A DNA stretch of 64,000 nt from Phoronis australis. Its lineage: Eukaryota > Phoronida > Phoronidae. A model generated the notes under the pieces. It saw only the letters and a program-made list of their open reading frames with translations, made no database searches and was not told the DNA's origin. The stretch spans positions 211,337 to 275,336 of the forward strand of contig NMRA01000297.1 of the NCBI GenBank assembly GCA_002633005.1, read 5' to 3'. Positions 22,690-34,907 of the stretch are shown here, one piece after another. The position numbers and the translations under genes are program-made. The first letter of the stretch is position 1, and every line of letters starts with the position of its first letter.

Positions 22690-22900
22690 GGGCAGAAGAA
22701 CACTCCGAAATATATCGAAATACATTGGGGACCTGAAGACCACTCTGGTATATATTGGGGGCCTGAATACATCTCCGGTATATATTGGGATCCTGAAGAC
22801 CTCTGCGGTATACTGAAAAAAATTGGGGTCCTGAAGACCTCTCCGGTATATATTGGGATCCTGAAGACCACTCGATCGGTAAACATTGGGAACCTGAAGG
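22690..22900. repeat. Minisatellite, ~30-bp unit, about seven copies
   Basis: The unit is close to cctgaagacctctccggtat followed by atattgggat. Most units are exactly 30 bases, so a frame stays open on both strands for several units, then shifts at a 38-base and a 33-base unit. The resulting 135- and 114-residue frames are therefore probably repeat artefacts. Confidence 0.85.
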
Positions 22901-23419
22901 TTAGGCTGATCATGTATCATCACGACTGTGCATTTATCCAAATATTTACAAATCTATAGATATTGTTAACTCTTTTCAAGAAGTAATCTAAAAGTCGATG
23001 TTACAGTTATCAAAATTATCATTTCATTTTCGTTTTATGCAACTTTTGTTTTTCTTTTCATGAAAACAATGTAAGTCTTAGCCCCTGATCGTAAAGTGGA
23101 ACATTTTAACAACACCTGCTAACAGCACATTGGAGTACGATGTATAAAGCAGATTACTTGAAAGTTTTATTGGATTTTGCTCAGTTATTTCACATGAGGT
23201 TCCCCAGTGCGAAAGTGCTCAAATATTGCCATTTTTCTAGAGTCTTACGTCGAAATTGTAAAGACTCGGAAACAGGCTCAGAACTCGTTTAATGTCATTA
23301 TGAATATACCTGTTCCTAATATTCCCATTGATATTCTAGCCTATCCAAAACTTCCAAATCTAAACTTCCAATTTCACATAAAAATCCGTTCTGTTCTGAA
23401 CCTGCCGCTAAGAACCCAT

Positions 23420-23725
23420 AGTCGGTGGGCCAGATTTTGTAGGGCCTCTAGAAAATGGTTTTTGTGAGTACTTTAGGGGGCAATTTTATTTTGGTGTTTT
23501 NTCTCTGATTGGTCAATTCACTAGAAAAGCGCCATCAAGTGGCAGGAATGTGCATCATATTTTGTGCAACTAAAACACCTTTTTTTAAAAAAATGTGCAA
23601 GTGTAGACGTGGGAACTTTTTGGAATTTGATTTATAGGTATATTATCTAGCCACATAGAAAAAATTAGGTTGCCCCCCAAAAGTACTCACAAGGATGAAC
23701 GCTACGAGATCTGGCCCACCGACTA
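23420..23725. mobile_element. Miniature inverted-repeat element
   Basis: The ends are AGTCGGTGGGCCAGAT and, inverted, ATCTGGCCCACCGACT. Similarity continues inward through gtgagtacttt-gggggcaa, giving terminal repeats of about 65-70 bp with several mismatches. TA lies at both outer borders and could be a target duplication. It has a single N at 23502 and no coding capacity. Confidence 0.75.
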
Positions 23726-23729
23726 CCAC

Positions 23730-26700
23730 GCACTACTGTGAATCATTACAAACCTCTTGGTTGACCTCCAGTTGAAAAGCTCGTGGCTCTGCATAAGCTT
23801 AGTCATGTTACTGAGTGGTGTTTAATGCCGTTCCAGCCACCCATCAGATTATTTCTTGTTATCGGTAAATTTCTATTATGAGAGTCTTTTTTCATTCCAT
23901 ATCATTGTAGTCTTAGAAAAAATATCTTCAGTATAACTAGTCGTTAAACTATGAAAAACTTACAATTAGCCGTCCATAATCCACTCATAAGTTTACCCGT
24001 TTTAAAGGTTAAAGTCATTTTTGTCTAGATCACGAAAAGTACTAGGTTTTTGGACTTCCGCCAAATTATCTTTCCGCTTGTGCGCCGTTGCAGTAAGTAT
24101 GGTTAGCGTGATTTGTCCGCCAAAATACCCAAGTATCATGGCTAGCTGAAAAGACTCAGCTCAAGGAGCAGAAGAGGCGGTGAAGGAGCTACCAGGACCA
24201 GCGCAACGGTAAACACAAAACTACAACTACGAAGCAGGACAAGGGTGAGGAGGATAGAGGAACTTACAGTAGCATCAGTAACATCACTATAGGGCTCTAG
24301 ACTAAACAATCTTACACGCTAACTTTTCACTCAGATGTTCTCATCAAAGTTTGCCTTTGCTCATGGTGCAATTTTTATTTCTGGCAGCTTGTGACTATGA
24401 ACAATTTTTGAACGTCCTTATCCATAAACAGAGATCTTTTCTAACTTCAACAATTCTTCCTCCGTTACGGTCTACAAAAGCGTTCTCATAACAGAATTGT
24501 TTCTCATTAACAGCGTCTGTCGTCCATTAAAGCTGCTCTTTGTTTGTCACAAGCTGTAGTTCGTATCTCATCAACCGAAACTCATTTCCAGTTGTCAGCT
24601 GCATCGGACAGATCGTAGTAGCAAACCGTTGTCCTACTCCTTGAGTTGGTAGTCATAAAACATGCATACAGTCAAAATTCCTGTTCTGCGACTTTCATAC
24701 TCATAATAAGCTCCACGAAATTGTGAGTGGGGACCTTTCCAGAGGGCGAGTTTTCTGTCATGGGTCATTCGGTGCTCTCTGTGGCGTTTGGTCGTTACCT
24801 AAAATATTTACTCTAGCTAAATTTGTGGTCCCCTTGAACGTTTCTCAGGTGACCCTGTGATCAGAGTTTGGTGCTACAGTCCTGTGGGTTGCCGGGCTAT
24901 AAAGCTGGGACCACTAACAACACGGTCAAAATAAAAGGGCGAAATGAATCAAATGTCAAACGTTAAGATTTTAAGAATGAAGAGAAAATAAATTTTGTAA
25001 ATGAATCTTTGTAATTAAGACCATGCATAAAGGATTTCTCATCCTTGAAATTATGTCATATTAGGGTATATCTTCCTACCTCCCCTTTCTCTCAAAATTG
25101 AGCTACCTCAGTTTTGTAGGATCCGTTTCGTGTTTCTGGCAGGACGTTTCCAGAGTGCAGACACAGACAGACATCCATTTCTAAACTTACTGGAGTGCAC
25201 TCTAAGTGCTTCTGTGATTAAAAACTGGTACCTTGTTCATCTATACCAAGTGCTCCGGGCTTCCGGTTTAGTAGAGGACCTTTTTGCCTAGCAAATTGGT
25301 AGATAGTGCATTTCCAATTCTTTGTTAAAAAGTTTCCACACTTTAAGCACAACACTTTTTCCAAAAAACAACCTTTATGGATTAAACTGCTTAGCAGTAG
25401 AGGGCGCTGTGAACAGCATTAACAGATCTCCGACAGAAAAAGTCCTTTTCTGGTAATCGCGGCCCGTAGTACATGTAGATTATGTATGGCTTACGCCGGT
25501 ACCAGAGTGAGGAACAGGTTGACGGTCTTTGATTGGCCACGTAGCTTTTAGCGTCAAATGCTCCCAACAGCTGTTGAATAGTCATTTGATCTGAAATGTG
25601 AATAATTCTATTCAATTTTGCGTTTTTTATTCTGATTTGGCGCCGATCATGTCACCTTAAACAAACCTACATTCTGTAAACATTACACAAATAACGATCT
25701 TGGTTTCTCAAACATTGCTGTGACATAACCATGTTTGGTTTACTTCGAGGAGTCAATTCGTAAGAACATGAATGCAGAAATTCGGTGTCATCGGCCGTAA
25801 GGTCCGCCTTCGTTTCAATTGATTACAGACACGGAGCAGGGTTTAAAGACAATTTTACAATCGAATGTCATGAACTTTTGACATTTTCCTTTCAAAACAA
25901 TAAATCAACAAAACTATATGACAAAAACAAAACAGTCACCATTTGCCCTCCGCCAAATGCCATGTTATGACATATTTCACGATACAATTTAGTTTTTGTT
26001 GAATATCTTTCTCGACACGTGTTGATGCTTTGGAGGACAAAAACTTATGCACTGTATAGGAGAACATAGAATACGAAGTTTATACCGTTGCTAATGGACT
26101 ATTGAGTCTACCAGCTTTCTTAAATGAAAGATATTAAAGTGACCGCTGTTCATTCTATATATGATTGGGAGAAAAATTTCGAAACAAAACAAATATGAGA
26201 TATGCTGTCTACTAATGGTATAATTTTCACTCATAACTTCAAGACGTTTGCATGTTGACATTGTCGCTGTTATGTCGCAGTTACCCAGAAGGACGCGATT
26301 GCCCAGTTGTTAATGTTTTAAAGAAACTCACTAACACATGCAAATTTTTCGATAACTTTTGCGCTGACAGTTACACCACTTTGGACGTCCGCGGGAAGGC
26401 TGAAATAGGTGGTAAGGGAACTCAATAAACAGGAGGCAGGGTACCAAACACACACTGACTATCGATCGTTGAAGTACTGTTTTTGCAGTGGTTTCAAGCC
26501 ATATATCAGTGTCGGTGTTCTGGTCAACTGCACGAGTTCCTATTATGTCTACTCACAGACTAGTAAGTTATGCGTTATCTTTCACTATATATGCTTATAG
26601 TATTGTGTTTCCTTCATATCGCCCAATTCTGAACTCAAAGTATGAAGCGGCTAATAGAACAGACCATACAGCCCTTTTAGCCCCACATTAAAAATATATT

Positions 26701-27575
26701 GAAGACTTGGTGCGCTTTTGCTGTGCTTGCCACATCAAAGCAAATCACCCTAAATCTTAAAATCCGTCAAGGAATGTCAACTTATGGGCAAGACTCTGCA
26801 CTGACTACTTGTACTTAATGCAATTGAAAACATATTAAGTTCTATATCTACATTTTGAGGGTCAGTCATTATGAAAGACGAATATTTCCAATGTAATCAA
26901 CTTGTTACTGGTGTGTATAAAACCTACAACTAGCACTGCTCCTTAGGTAGACAATGTGATGTGTATAAAGAAGCCAATAAAGGCACTAAACGTACACATC
27001 TGACTCTTTAATTATCATTTCAGTGAACAAATAAAACGAAATCAATGTCATAAATATCCTTCAGATGAAGCACTGACGGAAGACTGCAGAGACTGAACAA
27101 TCACCAGGGGGCTCTGAAAGGTCCAGGCCACTGTTATCTTCTTTAGTGAAACGTTGGCCAAATAATGGGTCATTTCACGAGCATCAGTGACCGTGAGACC
27201 AATCATTGAGTTGGGTAGGACATGGACATGTGCACGTCACACTAGAGTTAACACTCCATCATATCTCCTCCACAGAGTTGGTTGCATGTGCTACTATGTG
27301 GTTCGCCACCATGCCTGTATAAGGCAACACGGCGATTTCCTCATTGAATGTACAGCTTCTGTGTAGACAATGTTTGGAGATAACCAAATATTATCCCAGC
27401 ATAGGACAATCCCGGATGACTCTAATCTCGCTGCATTGTACCCACAATGCTGCAATATCCGTCAATCACTCTGTAGCCTCAACGTTTTCTCGCTATTGGA
27501 GTTCCGCATGTTCTTTGGGGCTGTATTCTTTGCATTTTTCTCGGCTGCATTAATCTAGTCGTCCTTCCAATACCA
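23730..27575. other. Intergenic, no gene recognised
   Basis: No repeat array or confident coding domain was seen. A minus-strand frame at about 25495-25590 is bounded by acceptor-like (tttcag) and donor-like (gtaagc) sequences, but its short peptide is not recognised. Confidence 0.45.
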
Positions 27576-27581
27576 ACGAAG

Positions 27582-27713
27582 CATTACTGCTGTGTTTTGG
27601 ACTGCAGCTCCAACGGAAGAAATTTGGATAAACTTGGGAAATGCCCGTGGTTGACGTTTTCTCCTTGCCGACATTAATCCAAGACGAGGAAATGCGGCTA
27701 AGTGGATAAAATA
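27582..27713 (+). pseudogene. THAP-like domain fragment, frameshifted
   Basis: The frame reads YCCVLDCSSNGRNLDKLGK then CPWLTFSP, the N-terminal half of a THAP-like zinc finger. A stop follows at 27673-27675. A second frame then gives NPRRGNAAKWIK before another stop, resembling the segment before the central tryptophan. No downstream C-x2-H-F was found. It is most likely a decayed fragment. Confidence 0.5.
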
Positions 27714-27719
27714 AGTTGT

Positions 27720-29640
27720 CTGGTTAATTCAAAACGGATTAGAACCCCCTTTTTGGAGATACCCTTACTTCAATTCCAGTTGTTTCGAACGTTTGAATAT
27801 TTCCACCGTCATACTCGACTGACCTGTGAACATGTGATATGGCAAAGTGAGGAACGCGCTTTCTTGTCTCAGGGGACGTAGGAGAGTTTGGCGCTGTGTA
27901 ATCCGGGATTGCCCATTTGCGAGTGAGATCTTCCACTACCCTGTTGCTTAAAACCTTGGTACGACAATGACACTTTGATCAAGCACAAAACAGAAGAACT
28001 CTTTCAACTGTTTCGTTACGTGAAGAGTCACGTCGCAATCGACACCAAGTAGACTCAGTGCAAAGTGGAACTTAGAGTCTATACAAACCTGCTAAGGACC
28101 CCATCGTTGCTTTACCTGGTGCAAACGTTTACAGTGAATAAGTAATGCCATAACAATGGAGCTCAGATATTGTCATCGCTCAGGGACTGGCGACATTATA
28201 GACTATGAAAGAGCAGAATCACAAAAACCAGTTCTCCCTTAGATGTTCTTTAATAATATATCAGCTAACACTAGCGATTCCTGCCGTTAATAATGTACGA
28301 GCTGACACTTTTATCAACATCTGAAGTGCTTAACCATCTCATCGGAAACATTTGACACTATAACAAATAATAATAAAAATATATTGTAAAGGATAAGTAA
28401 GTAAAGTACAGTACTAAAGGTCAGTCGGTACAAAAGCCACAATTTAAAAGAATAAATCACCATGTTACAATAAACAAGCGTGCTAATGAACCCAAACTAG
28501 AAATCTTGTACATGGGGAATGATGTACATTTAGTAGTGCTGATGGAAAGTTCAATTGTATAGAATATTCCACGAGATGTCGCAAAATAACGAAACTTTGG
28601 TAATGGCGACAATAATTTGCATAGCAAGCACACGTGGGGCATTTGCTTGGCTTGTTAACGTCAATTATTATTTAGCATGACATCTCAATCAACCATTTAG
28701 AAATTTTCGACATACAGTAGAAGAACTTTTCAAAAAAATCCGTAAGCATCTTTATTTATATCCTTAAGTGCACCGCGGGACGTGGAACTTACAAGAATAA
28801 CGAGTCATTAGCAAGAGTAAGCTCCGGGTGTTGGCGTCTTGGTGATTCTAGAATAGATGGCATAAGAGATACTATGAGAAAGGACCCTAGAGAAAAGAAC
28901 CATGGAAATGAGTGGAACTGGGCTGTTAGTTATGTGGCGAGGGAACAGTTACAGAAATAAAACAACACGTAGAATTAAAACTGTTTCAACCAGTTGGCAT
29001 TGAAGTCCATGGATTAACTAATAGTTCATTTTAATGCGTCATTGTTTCCTTTGTATCAATAGTATCCGTGTTTTATTCTTTGTAGAATACTTAAATTTAC
29101 ATTTTAAATAAACTTGCATTGTATCTTGTTTCATTGTAGATGTACTTATTTCTGTTGTTATTTATAATGTTCTTCTGAATTGTCAACATCTATTCAATTT
29201 ATTGTTACTCGGTGGTCAGCTATTAGCGGCCTTTGCCTTTGCTGGCCACCCAGTCATAAAACAATGTATATTTATATTATTTAAAAAAATAAGTTTCTCA
29301 CTCTCTTTTCTCTCATGTAGTATAGAATCTGTCTTCAATAGTCATTGGGTTAGGATAAGCGTGCACCATGCCAAAACAGTTTCCAGTTAAATCACTGTCA
29401 GTCGTTGAATGAATGCCATCTTTAGGCAAAATTAAAAAATTAATTGAATTTTATTTGTATTATAGTTTGAAACTTATTTACTCCTCACAAAATCAATTAT
29501 TATTTAAATCTTGTCTTTCATTTTGCAATTCTGTTTGTTTGACTTATTTTCAGTATATTTTTACTGGGAGCATATATGGAAAGCAGTGAGATCTGATGAG
29601 CCTACCCTCATTGTAAATATTACAATAATAAATAAATAAA
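27720..29640. other. Intergenic, no gene recognised
   Basis: The AT content rises strongly from about 28.3 kb. The frames at 27739-27936 and 28457-28642 (minus) and 29202-29390 (plus) carry no recognisable motif. Confidence 0.45.
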
Positions 29641-29642
29641 TG

Positions 29643-30170
29643 AAGACATATTTCTGGAACCACTTGACAGAATCTCAGGATCTTTGGGTCAATTCTTATG
29701 TTCACCTTACGAAGTAATTCCAGGTCAGGATCACGTGACACTTTCCGCCAAAAACGTACATAGCATTCAAACCACAGGCAATATGTGCAGGTTTCACAAG
29801 GAATTGCGATCTTGGTGCAAATGACCATTTTGAGTTGCCCTTTCAAGCCAGGTGAAAGGTAAGTTACGTCGACCTCATTAACTCGTATTTTAATGCCCAA
29901 TTAGGTCGTAATTGCAATAATTTACTTTTGAGCATATCTCTCAAACCATTTGGAGGTATCGGAAGATCTGTGGCTAAATTCTTACCGGTATGTTATCCTG
30001 GGCGCCCAGCTAATTTTTGACACTTTCAGTGCCATCCTAGTACAAAGTCACGGGACAATTTTCCAAAAAAGTACATTATAGTTAAAAAGGGCCAGTATTT
30101 GCAAATTATATAAGAAATAAATACGCACACTTTGCCCGAATGATCATTTTGAGTTGCTTTCGAAAACAAA
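29643..30170. repeat. Two diverged tandem units of ~290 bp
   Basis: The pairs gaccattttgagttgccctt/gatcattttgagttgctttc (about 29823 and 30142), gtcacgggacaattttcc/gatcacgtgacactttccg (about 30047 and 29731), and ctggaaccacttg/ctcaaaccatttgg occur in the same order in both halves. Noncoding. Confidence 0.55.
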
Positions 30171-30194
30171 TGGGCGAAATGTTCCACTATAACC

Positions 30195-30335
30195 ACCACA
30201 CCGGGACACACAGAACCCGGGACACAGAAAACTGGACACATAGAACCCGGGGCACATAGATTCCTGATATACATTAAACGGGACACAAAGAACCAGTGAC
30301 ACATAAAATCCGGGACACATAGGGATGGCCCCGAC
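30195..30335. repeat. Minisatellite with gggacacatagaacc units
   Basis: About seven imperfect units of roughly 18-20 bases (cgggacacatagaacc type). On the minus strand they read as repeated CPGFYV-like peptides, which explains the two overlapping open frames there. No gene is called. Confidence 0.8.
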
Positions 30336-31249
30336 CAGGCACACCACTGGTGGCTCAATCAGTGTAACATCTTATTCTACGTAAAGTGATAATTTCTGCA
30401 CGATTCATATTTATTACTCTGCACGTTGAAAAGCCTTTTTACCCATCAAAAGATACTCGTTAACGAACCGTATGGCGCTGCATATGTGCAGGCCTACATG
30501 TAAATTAAAGCACAGGCCAGTCATACCGTACACTTGATTAACGAGCATCAAGTTTGGAATATTTTATAAAAACCCTTTCCAACACGTACATGTACCTGTG
30601 CTTGTATTTATGCAAAACCTCTCTGTAAAAATTCTTAGGTAGAACCAAACGCTCTGCAAATCTTGTAAAAGTTAGTGTTTCGATTAATTTCTATGAATAT
30701 GAAATAAAGGGAAATCTCTATCATTCGAGCTCAAACAGCAGTCTCTCGACTGATTTTGCCAATCTGATGAAGCGTAATCATAAAAGAATTTGATGTTTCA
30801 GTACAAAATGACGACTGTCGATGGTATTCGAGGAAATCTATATGATATTTCCCCGAACAGCGAAGTGCAGATACGCCTATCAGAGGTTAATTTCTCACAT
30901 GACAATGTTTTTTGGACAAAGTTGGAGGATTAATCTGGATGACTATATTCGCCTCCGTCAACCACACGTATGTTCTCGCCGCAGGGTTGCCCACACTTAA
31001 AGGAGAAGGCATCCTTTTCCATGTCATTTTTAGTAAAAATACGGTTCGTTGATTATCCCAGGCATTTGTTTCTGTAAAGAATAGCTTCCCTTAATTATAT
31101 TAATTTAGGGTCTCTTACTCCTGAAGTTACCTTTAGGTGGTTAAGAATTTCTCGCCATTTCATTTTCACATAGTCTGGCAGTGTGATCTGTCGAGTCAGT
31201 CATTATTTTACCTCGGTTGTGATAAGTTCGTTTGTTGTTTGCGTTTGTT

Positions 31250-31560
31250 TACGAGTCACGGTTGCTGCGTACCGGGGTGTACTCAGTATCGTCTCACGCA
31301 CTTTGGGTATGTCCTTACACCGGCGCTTTCCGAAAGATGGCACGCTCCGACGTACTTGGCCCGTTCGTGTGAAGAACGCAGCGTTACCGCCCACGCAACG
31401 TACAAAGGATTAAATAATTACCGAGGGTGTAACAAGCATTTTCTACCGTTGGAATACGAAAGCGATATGTATTCGGAATTGATTAAGGTTCCTGCAAAAC
31501 AACGCCTGAAGAAGGTTGCCATACTGTCGCTGCTGATCGGATTCCCGGCAGTGCCCCGTC
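31250..31560 (+). pseudogene. THAP-domain pseudogene with two frameshifts
   Basis: Three frames in succession give HGCCVPGCTQ, then SLHRRFPKDGTLRRTWPVRV, then NNYRGCNKHF, and later RLKKVAILSLLIGFP. Together these match the layout of a THAP zinc finger: CxxxxC, HRFPKD, central tryptophan, C-x2-H-F (Cys codon 31428, His codon 31437) and the AVP-like end. At least two frame changes (near 31290 and 31400) break it. No transposase domain is visible downstream. Confidence 0.7.
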
Positions 31561-31849
31561 ACCACCCCCGAGAAGTGCATTTTTGAAGCGAGTAGCCTCG
31601 AGAGCTGTGGCCTCTATAGTGACTGAAGGCGCTTCATCTACTGTTATCCGTAAATCGAACTTACCCCAGAGCGTGCAATTCCGGGAGGTAGCAGTGATTC
31701 GCCCTGTGCTGGTGTTGTCTCCAGCCCAGAGCCTGTTAGTAGCCCTGCAGCGATGCAGTTGTATAGTGGTCAATTCAGGCCACGTTGGACACCCAGTGGG
31801 GATGACAGTTCGTCGTCCAGTGGTCAGGCCGGTGATCCAAATTTTCATA

Positions 31850-32026
31850 AGCAGATTTTGGACTTGACGAAAGTATTGGAGCATAGGCATTCCATTGAGG
31901 TCGGCACACCAGTGCACACCTTGCACTTGCACCAAGACGTCCCACCACATCTGTCCCCAGTCTCTGCCTCATCCCTGTCAACAGCTGCTTGTATTCAGCC
32001 TCACTATACTCGGGCTCAAACATATA
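31850..32026 (-). pseudogene. P2X7-receptor intracellular-type zinc domain fragment
   Basis: The minus strand reads YMFEPEYSEAEYKQLL, then after a frame change TSWCKCKVCTG (codons 31940-31908) and PTSMECLCSNTF. FEPEY, WCxCxxC and MECLC in this order are the signature of the cysteine-rich domain at the C-terminus of P2X7 receptors, which also occurs in many stand-alone proteins of invertebrates. The frame shift between the two parts and the short length argue for a remnant. It faces the THAP remnant at 31250-31560. Confidence 0.6.
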
Positions 32027-32039
32027 TCCACCCACAGCT

Positions 32040-34110
32040 ACTACAAACTAAAAGATTCGTAAATCCAACGTAAATGAGTTGTCTAATGACCTAGCTTGAC
32101 TCGTCGATGGAAAGTGGTGACGACAATTTTAGGAGACCAGCACAAAAGCAACAGTAGAACAGATCGTCACAGTAACTCGAACGCACTAGAAACGAAACGG
32201 CGGGAAATACTTATCCACCTGAACATCAATTCCGGAGTAGTGCGCGACTAATTCAAAAAAATTGTGAAGACCCGTAACTAACTGAAGCATATGTGTTGGA
32301 TAATGAACGAGCGGTATTTTTACTAAAAATAACACGAACAAAGGTTGCCTTCCCCTTTAACGACTAACAGCTGCTTTGTCTTAACATGCAAAGTTGTTTC
32401 AACTGACGTCACTTCACGGTCGAGGGAAGCTACAAAATTTGATATCTAAAAGGAATGGCATAAAACCCATAAACATTTGTAATAAGGTCTAAGCTACAGT
32501 ATACTCACTCGTGTAATGTCTTTCTCGTGATTCTCTATAAAAATTTCTAAAACACGTGATGCCCTTTAACGCCGTTTTAATCACTTTTATTGTACGCGAT
32601 CAAGTTCAACAAGTTAATCTTTCAACCCATGACAATTTTGCTGACATTTTTTTTACAGTGTGCACGTGAAATATTCTTGAGCACACAGCGAACATGCCAA
32701 CACCACACTTGCAGTTGAAAAAGACAGAAGCCGTCAAGATGGACCAACTAAACACAAATCACACACAACAACGTTTCCATGTTCATAGGCCATGTACCAG
32801 TTCGGACGCATTGTTCAAGCAAACTACTGGTTTCTGCCCAAGGGGTCAAGCGCGTATGAGATGGCAGCTTCTATTCAAGTATAGGACACGCTCCGTGTCA
32901 CTGTTAGGAATATACTATAAAACACGCATGTTTTCTTCGAGCTCGATTGTCTGCTTACGTTTAGCTTGCCCCCACCTGCTACATCCATGCATGGGGCCTG
33001 TTCTCAGTAACAGACGGGGGGGGGGGGTCCGGTTGGGCTTTGACTTCCTTACGCCAGTCCATGGCTATGTTAGGTATTGGCTGGGATTGAAGGGATTGTA
33101 CGCTACAGTTTTTGACGTGAGGTCATGTTTCGTATCACGTGTAATCACTTTGAACGTGAGGTGGACGTGCCTGGGGCGCATGATTAAATATGTATGTTTG
33201 GAAGTCAAGCAAATGAACGCAGGCCAACTGAGCTTCTCAGCACAGTAGAGCCAGCTAAATTCGTCTAAAATACCAGGCAACTTGTTTGCAAGACATTTTA
33301 TTAAACATCTATTAAGCAATTTTAATTAAAAGAACGGCAACTCTGTTCAGTTTCGAATTTTCTACATAGAAATATATTCTCAAAGTTTTACTTTGCGGGT
33401 CCAAACCACAGTGCGTGTGTTAAATGAAGAGTCACTGCATGCGAAAATTAGGGAAACTGAACTATTCTAGGAGCACGCGACATGTCAAGAAAATCATGCG
33501 TTGACCTATCTCCAAAATTACATTATTTTTCATTTCATTAGTTATTTTCAAAAAATGAAACATTTGCAGAAATTGTTGCAATAAGCTCGGGCGTTTTTAA
33601 GCAGCTTTGACATTTCCGTGGACGTTTTCTTATGGAACGTTTTAAAAAAATTCTGGAAGTGTTTTGAAAAATCAAATGTGTTCGCTAATTATTCGTTCTA
33701 CCACCCTTTTCACAGACCTGTTTACACTGTACAAAATCATTTGGTGATCTGAGAACAATACACACGAGAATCGTTTTACTGACTTCTACCTTAAGTCAAG
33801 CCAGTGTCAGACTGCCCTGGATTTTAAATGAAATTAAATCGCTTATTTGTGATTGAATTAGCCTGTTAGCACTGCTAGTAGGTTTCAATAATTTAAAGCT
33901 ACTCTTGTTACAAGTCTGTCGTCTTGTGAGGTGTATGTGACATCGTTATTCACCACTTGTGAAATTAGTTTCCGGTAACAAATTGACTAACTTGGCACTC
34001 CTGTAAAACGTCGTTCGCTTTTATTGTGCAAGGTAACTCAATGTTCTCGTGATCATTGGCCACAAAAGTACAGAAAAAAATACAATGTAGTGTGTAAAGC
34101 AGTAGAGGTT
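32040..34110. other. Intergenic, no gene recognised
   Basis: A G run occurs at about 33016-33027. The 184-residue frame at 32694-33248 has no family resemblance, no repeated motif and no splice context that I can support. Confidence 0.45.
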
Positions 34111-34116
34111 ATCATA

Positions 34117-34232
34117 GTCTAGGGACGACAGTTGATCAACTATTGGACGATGTGTGCGTAGTCTAGGGACGACAGTTGATCAACTATTGGACGATGTGTG
34201 CATAGTCTAGGGACGACAGTTTATCGACAAAT
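34117..34232. repeat. 44-bp tandem repeat, about 2.5 copies
   Basis: The unit tagtctagggacgacagttg followed by atcaactattggacgatgtg and tgcg is repeated almost perfectly twice, then partly. The near identity suggests a recent duplication. Confidence 0.9.
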
Positions 34233-34907
34233 ATCTAGGACAAATTTTCCTCCTCACGTTACCATTTTGCCTCTGACCTGTTGTATTTCTCAATAGGTAA
34301 TTTCGACATTGTATTTAATTTTCTCAAATGAAGTTGAAATTTCTTTACATGTCCATTTAAACAAAATAAATATTACTGCTTATCAAACGCGTTCCCGGTG
34401 TCTCGGTCTAAAGTTTGGCTGCACGTCATTTTCAAACACTATGAACTGTCATTGACACTATTTAAAAGTTCAAAAATCAAAATACATTGCTACAGTGAAA
34501 TAAAGTCTCGTGTTTCCCAGCAACCTGGTCACTACTGACTATTCCACAGTGTCAAACATCATCACCTGTGCCTTTGGTTGACAGAATGTGGCTGTGTTCG
34601 TATGAGCCCTAGCTGGACACGAGCAAGGAAAAACAAAAAATGGACGTGTGATGTTGACAGCTAACCTCGTTGAACTTATGTTCACTTAGTTCCAAGAATT
34701 AAGAGCAGAACAATTCACATCCTGTTTTTTGTGGCATTCAGCCCCTAAGAACAGTCTCAAGCTCCGTTCACATGAACAGAACGCCAATTTGAACCTGATA
34801 TTTTTGCAATGCGTATTTAATGGCACTGGCTATTTTTCTTCAATGAACATCACAATTAAGACGCGTGGCATTTGACTTTGCACATTTTCTGCCAAAACGT
34901 GTAACAA

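Noticed and set aside
25495-25590. Possible minus-strand exon (LLGAFDAKSYVANQRP) between splice-like sites
   Set aside because: It faintly recalls retrotransposon gag starts, but it is too short and there is no neighbouring domain.
29588-29612. CTGATGAG sequence as another hammerhead core
   Set aside because: No GAAA follows at a usable distance and no helix III can be drawn.
32694-33248. 184-residue frame, one of the longest unexplained ones
   Set aside because: No motif, no family resemblance, includes a G homopolymer, and no splice or start signal supports it.
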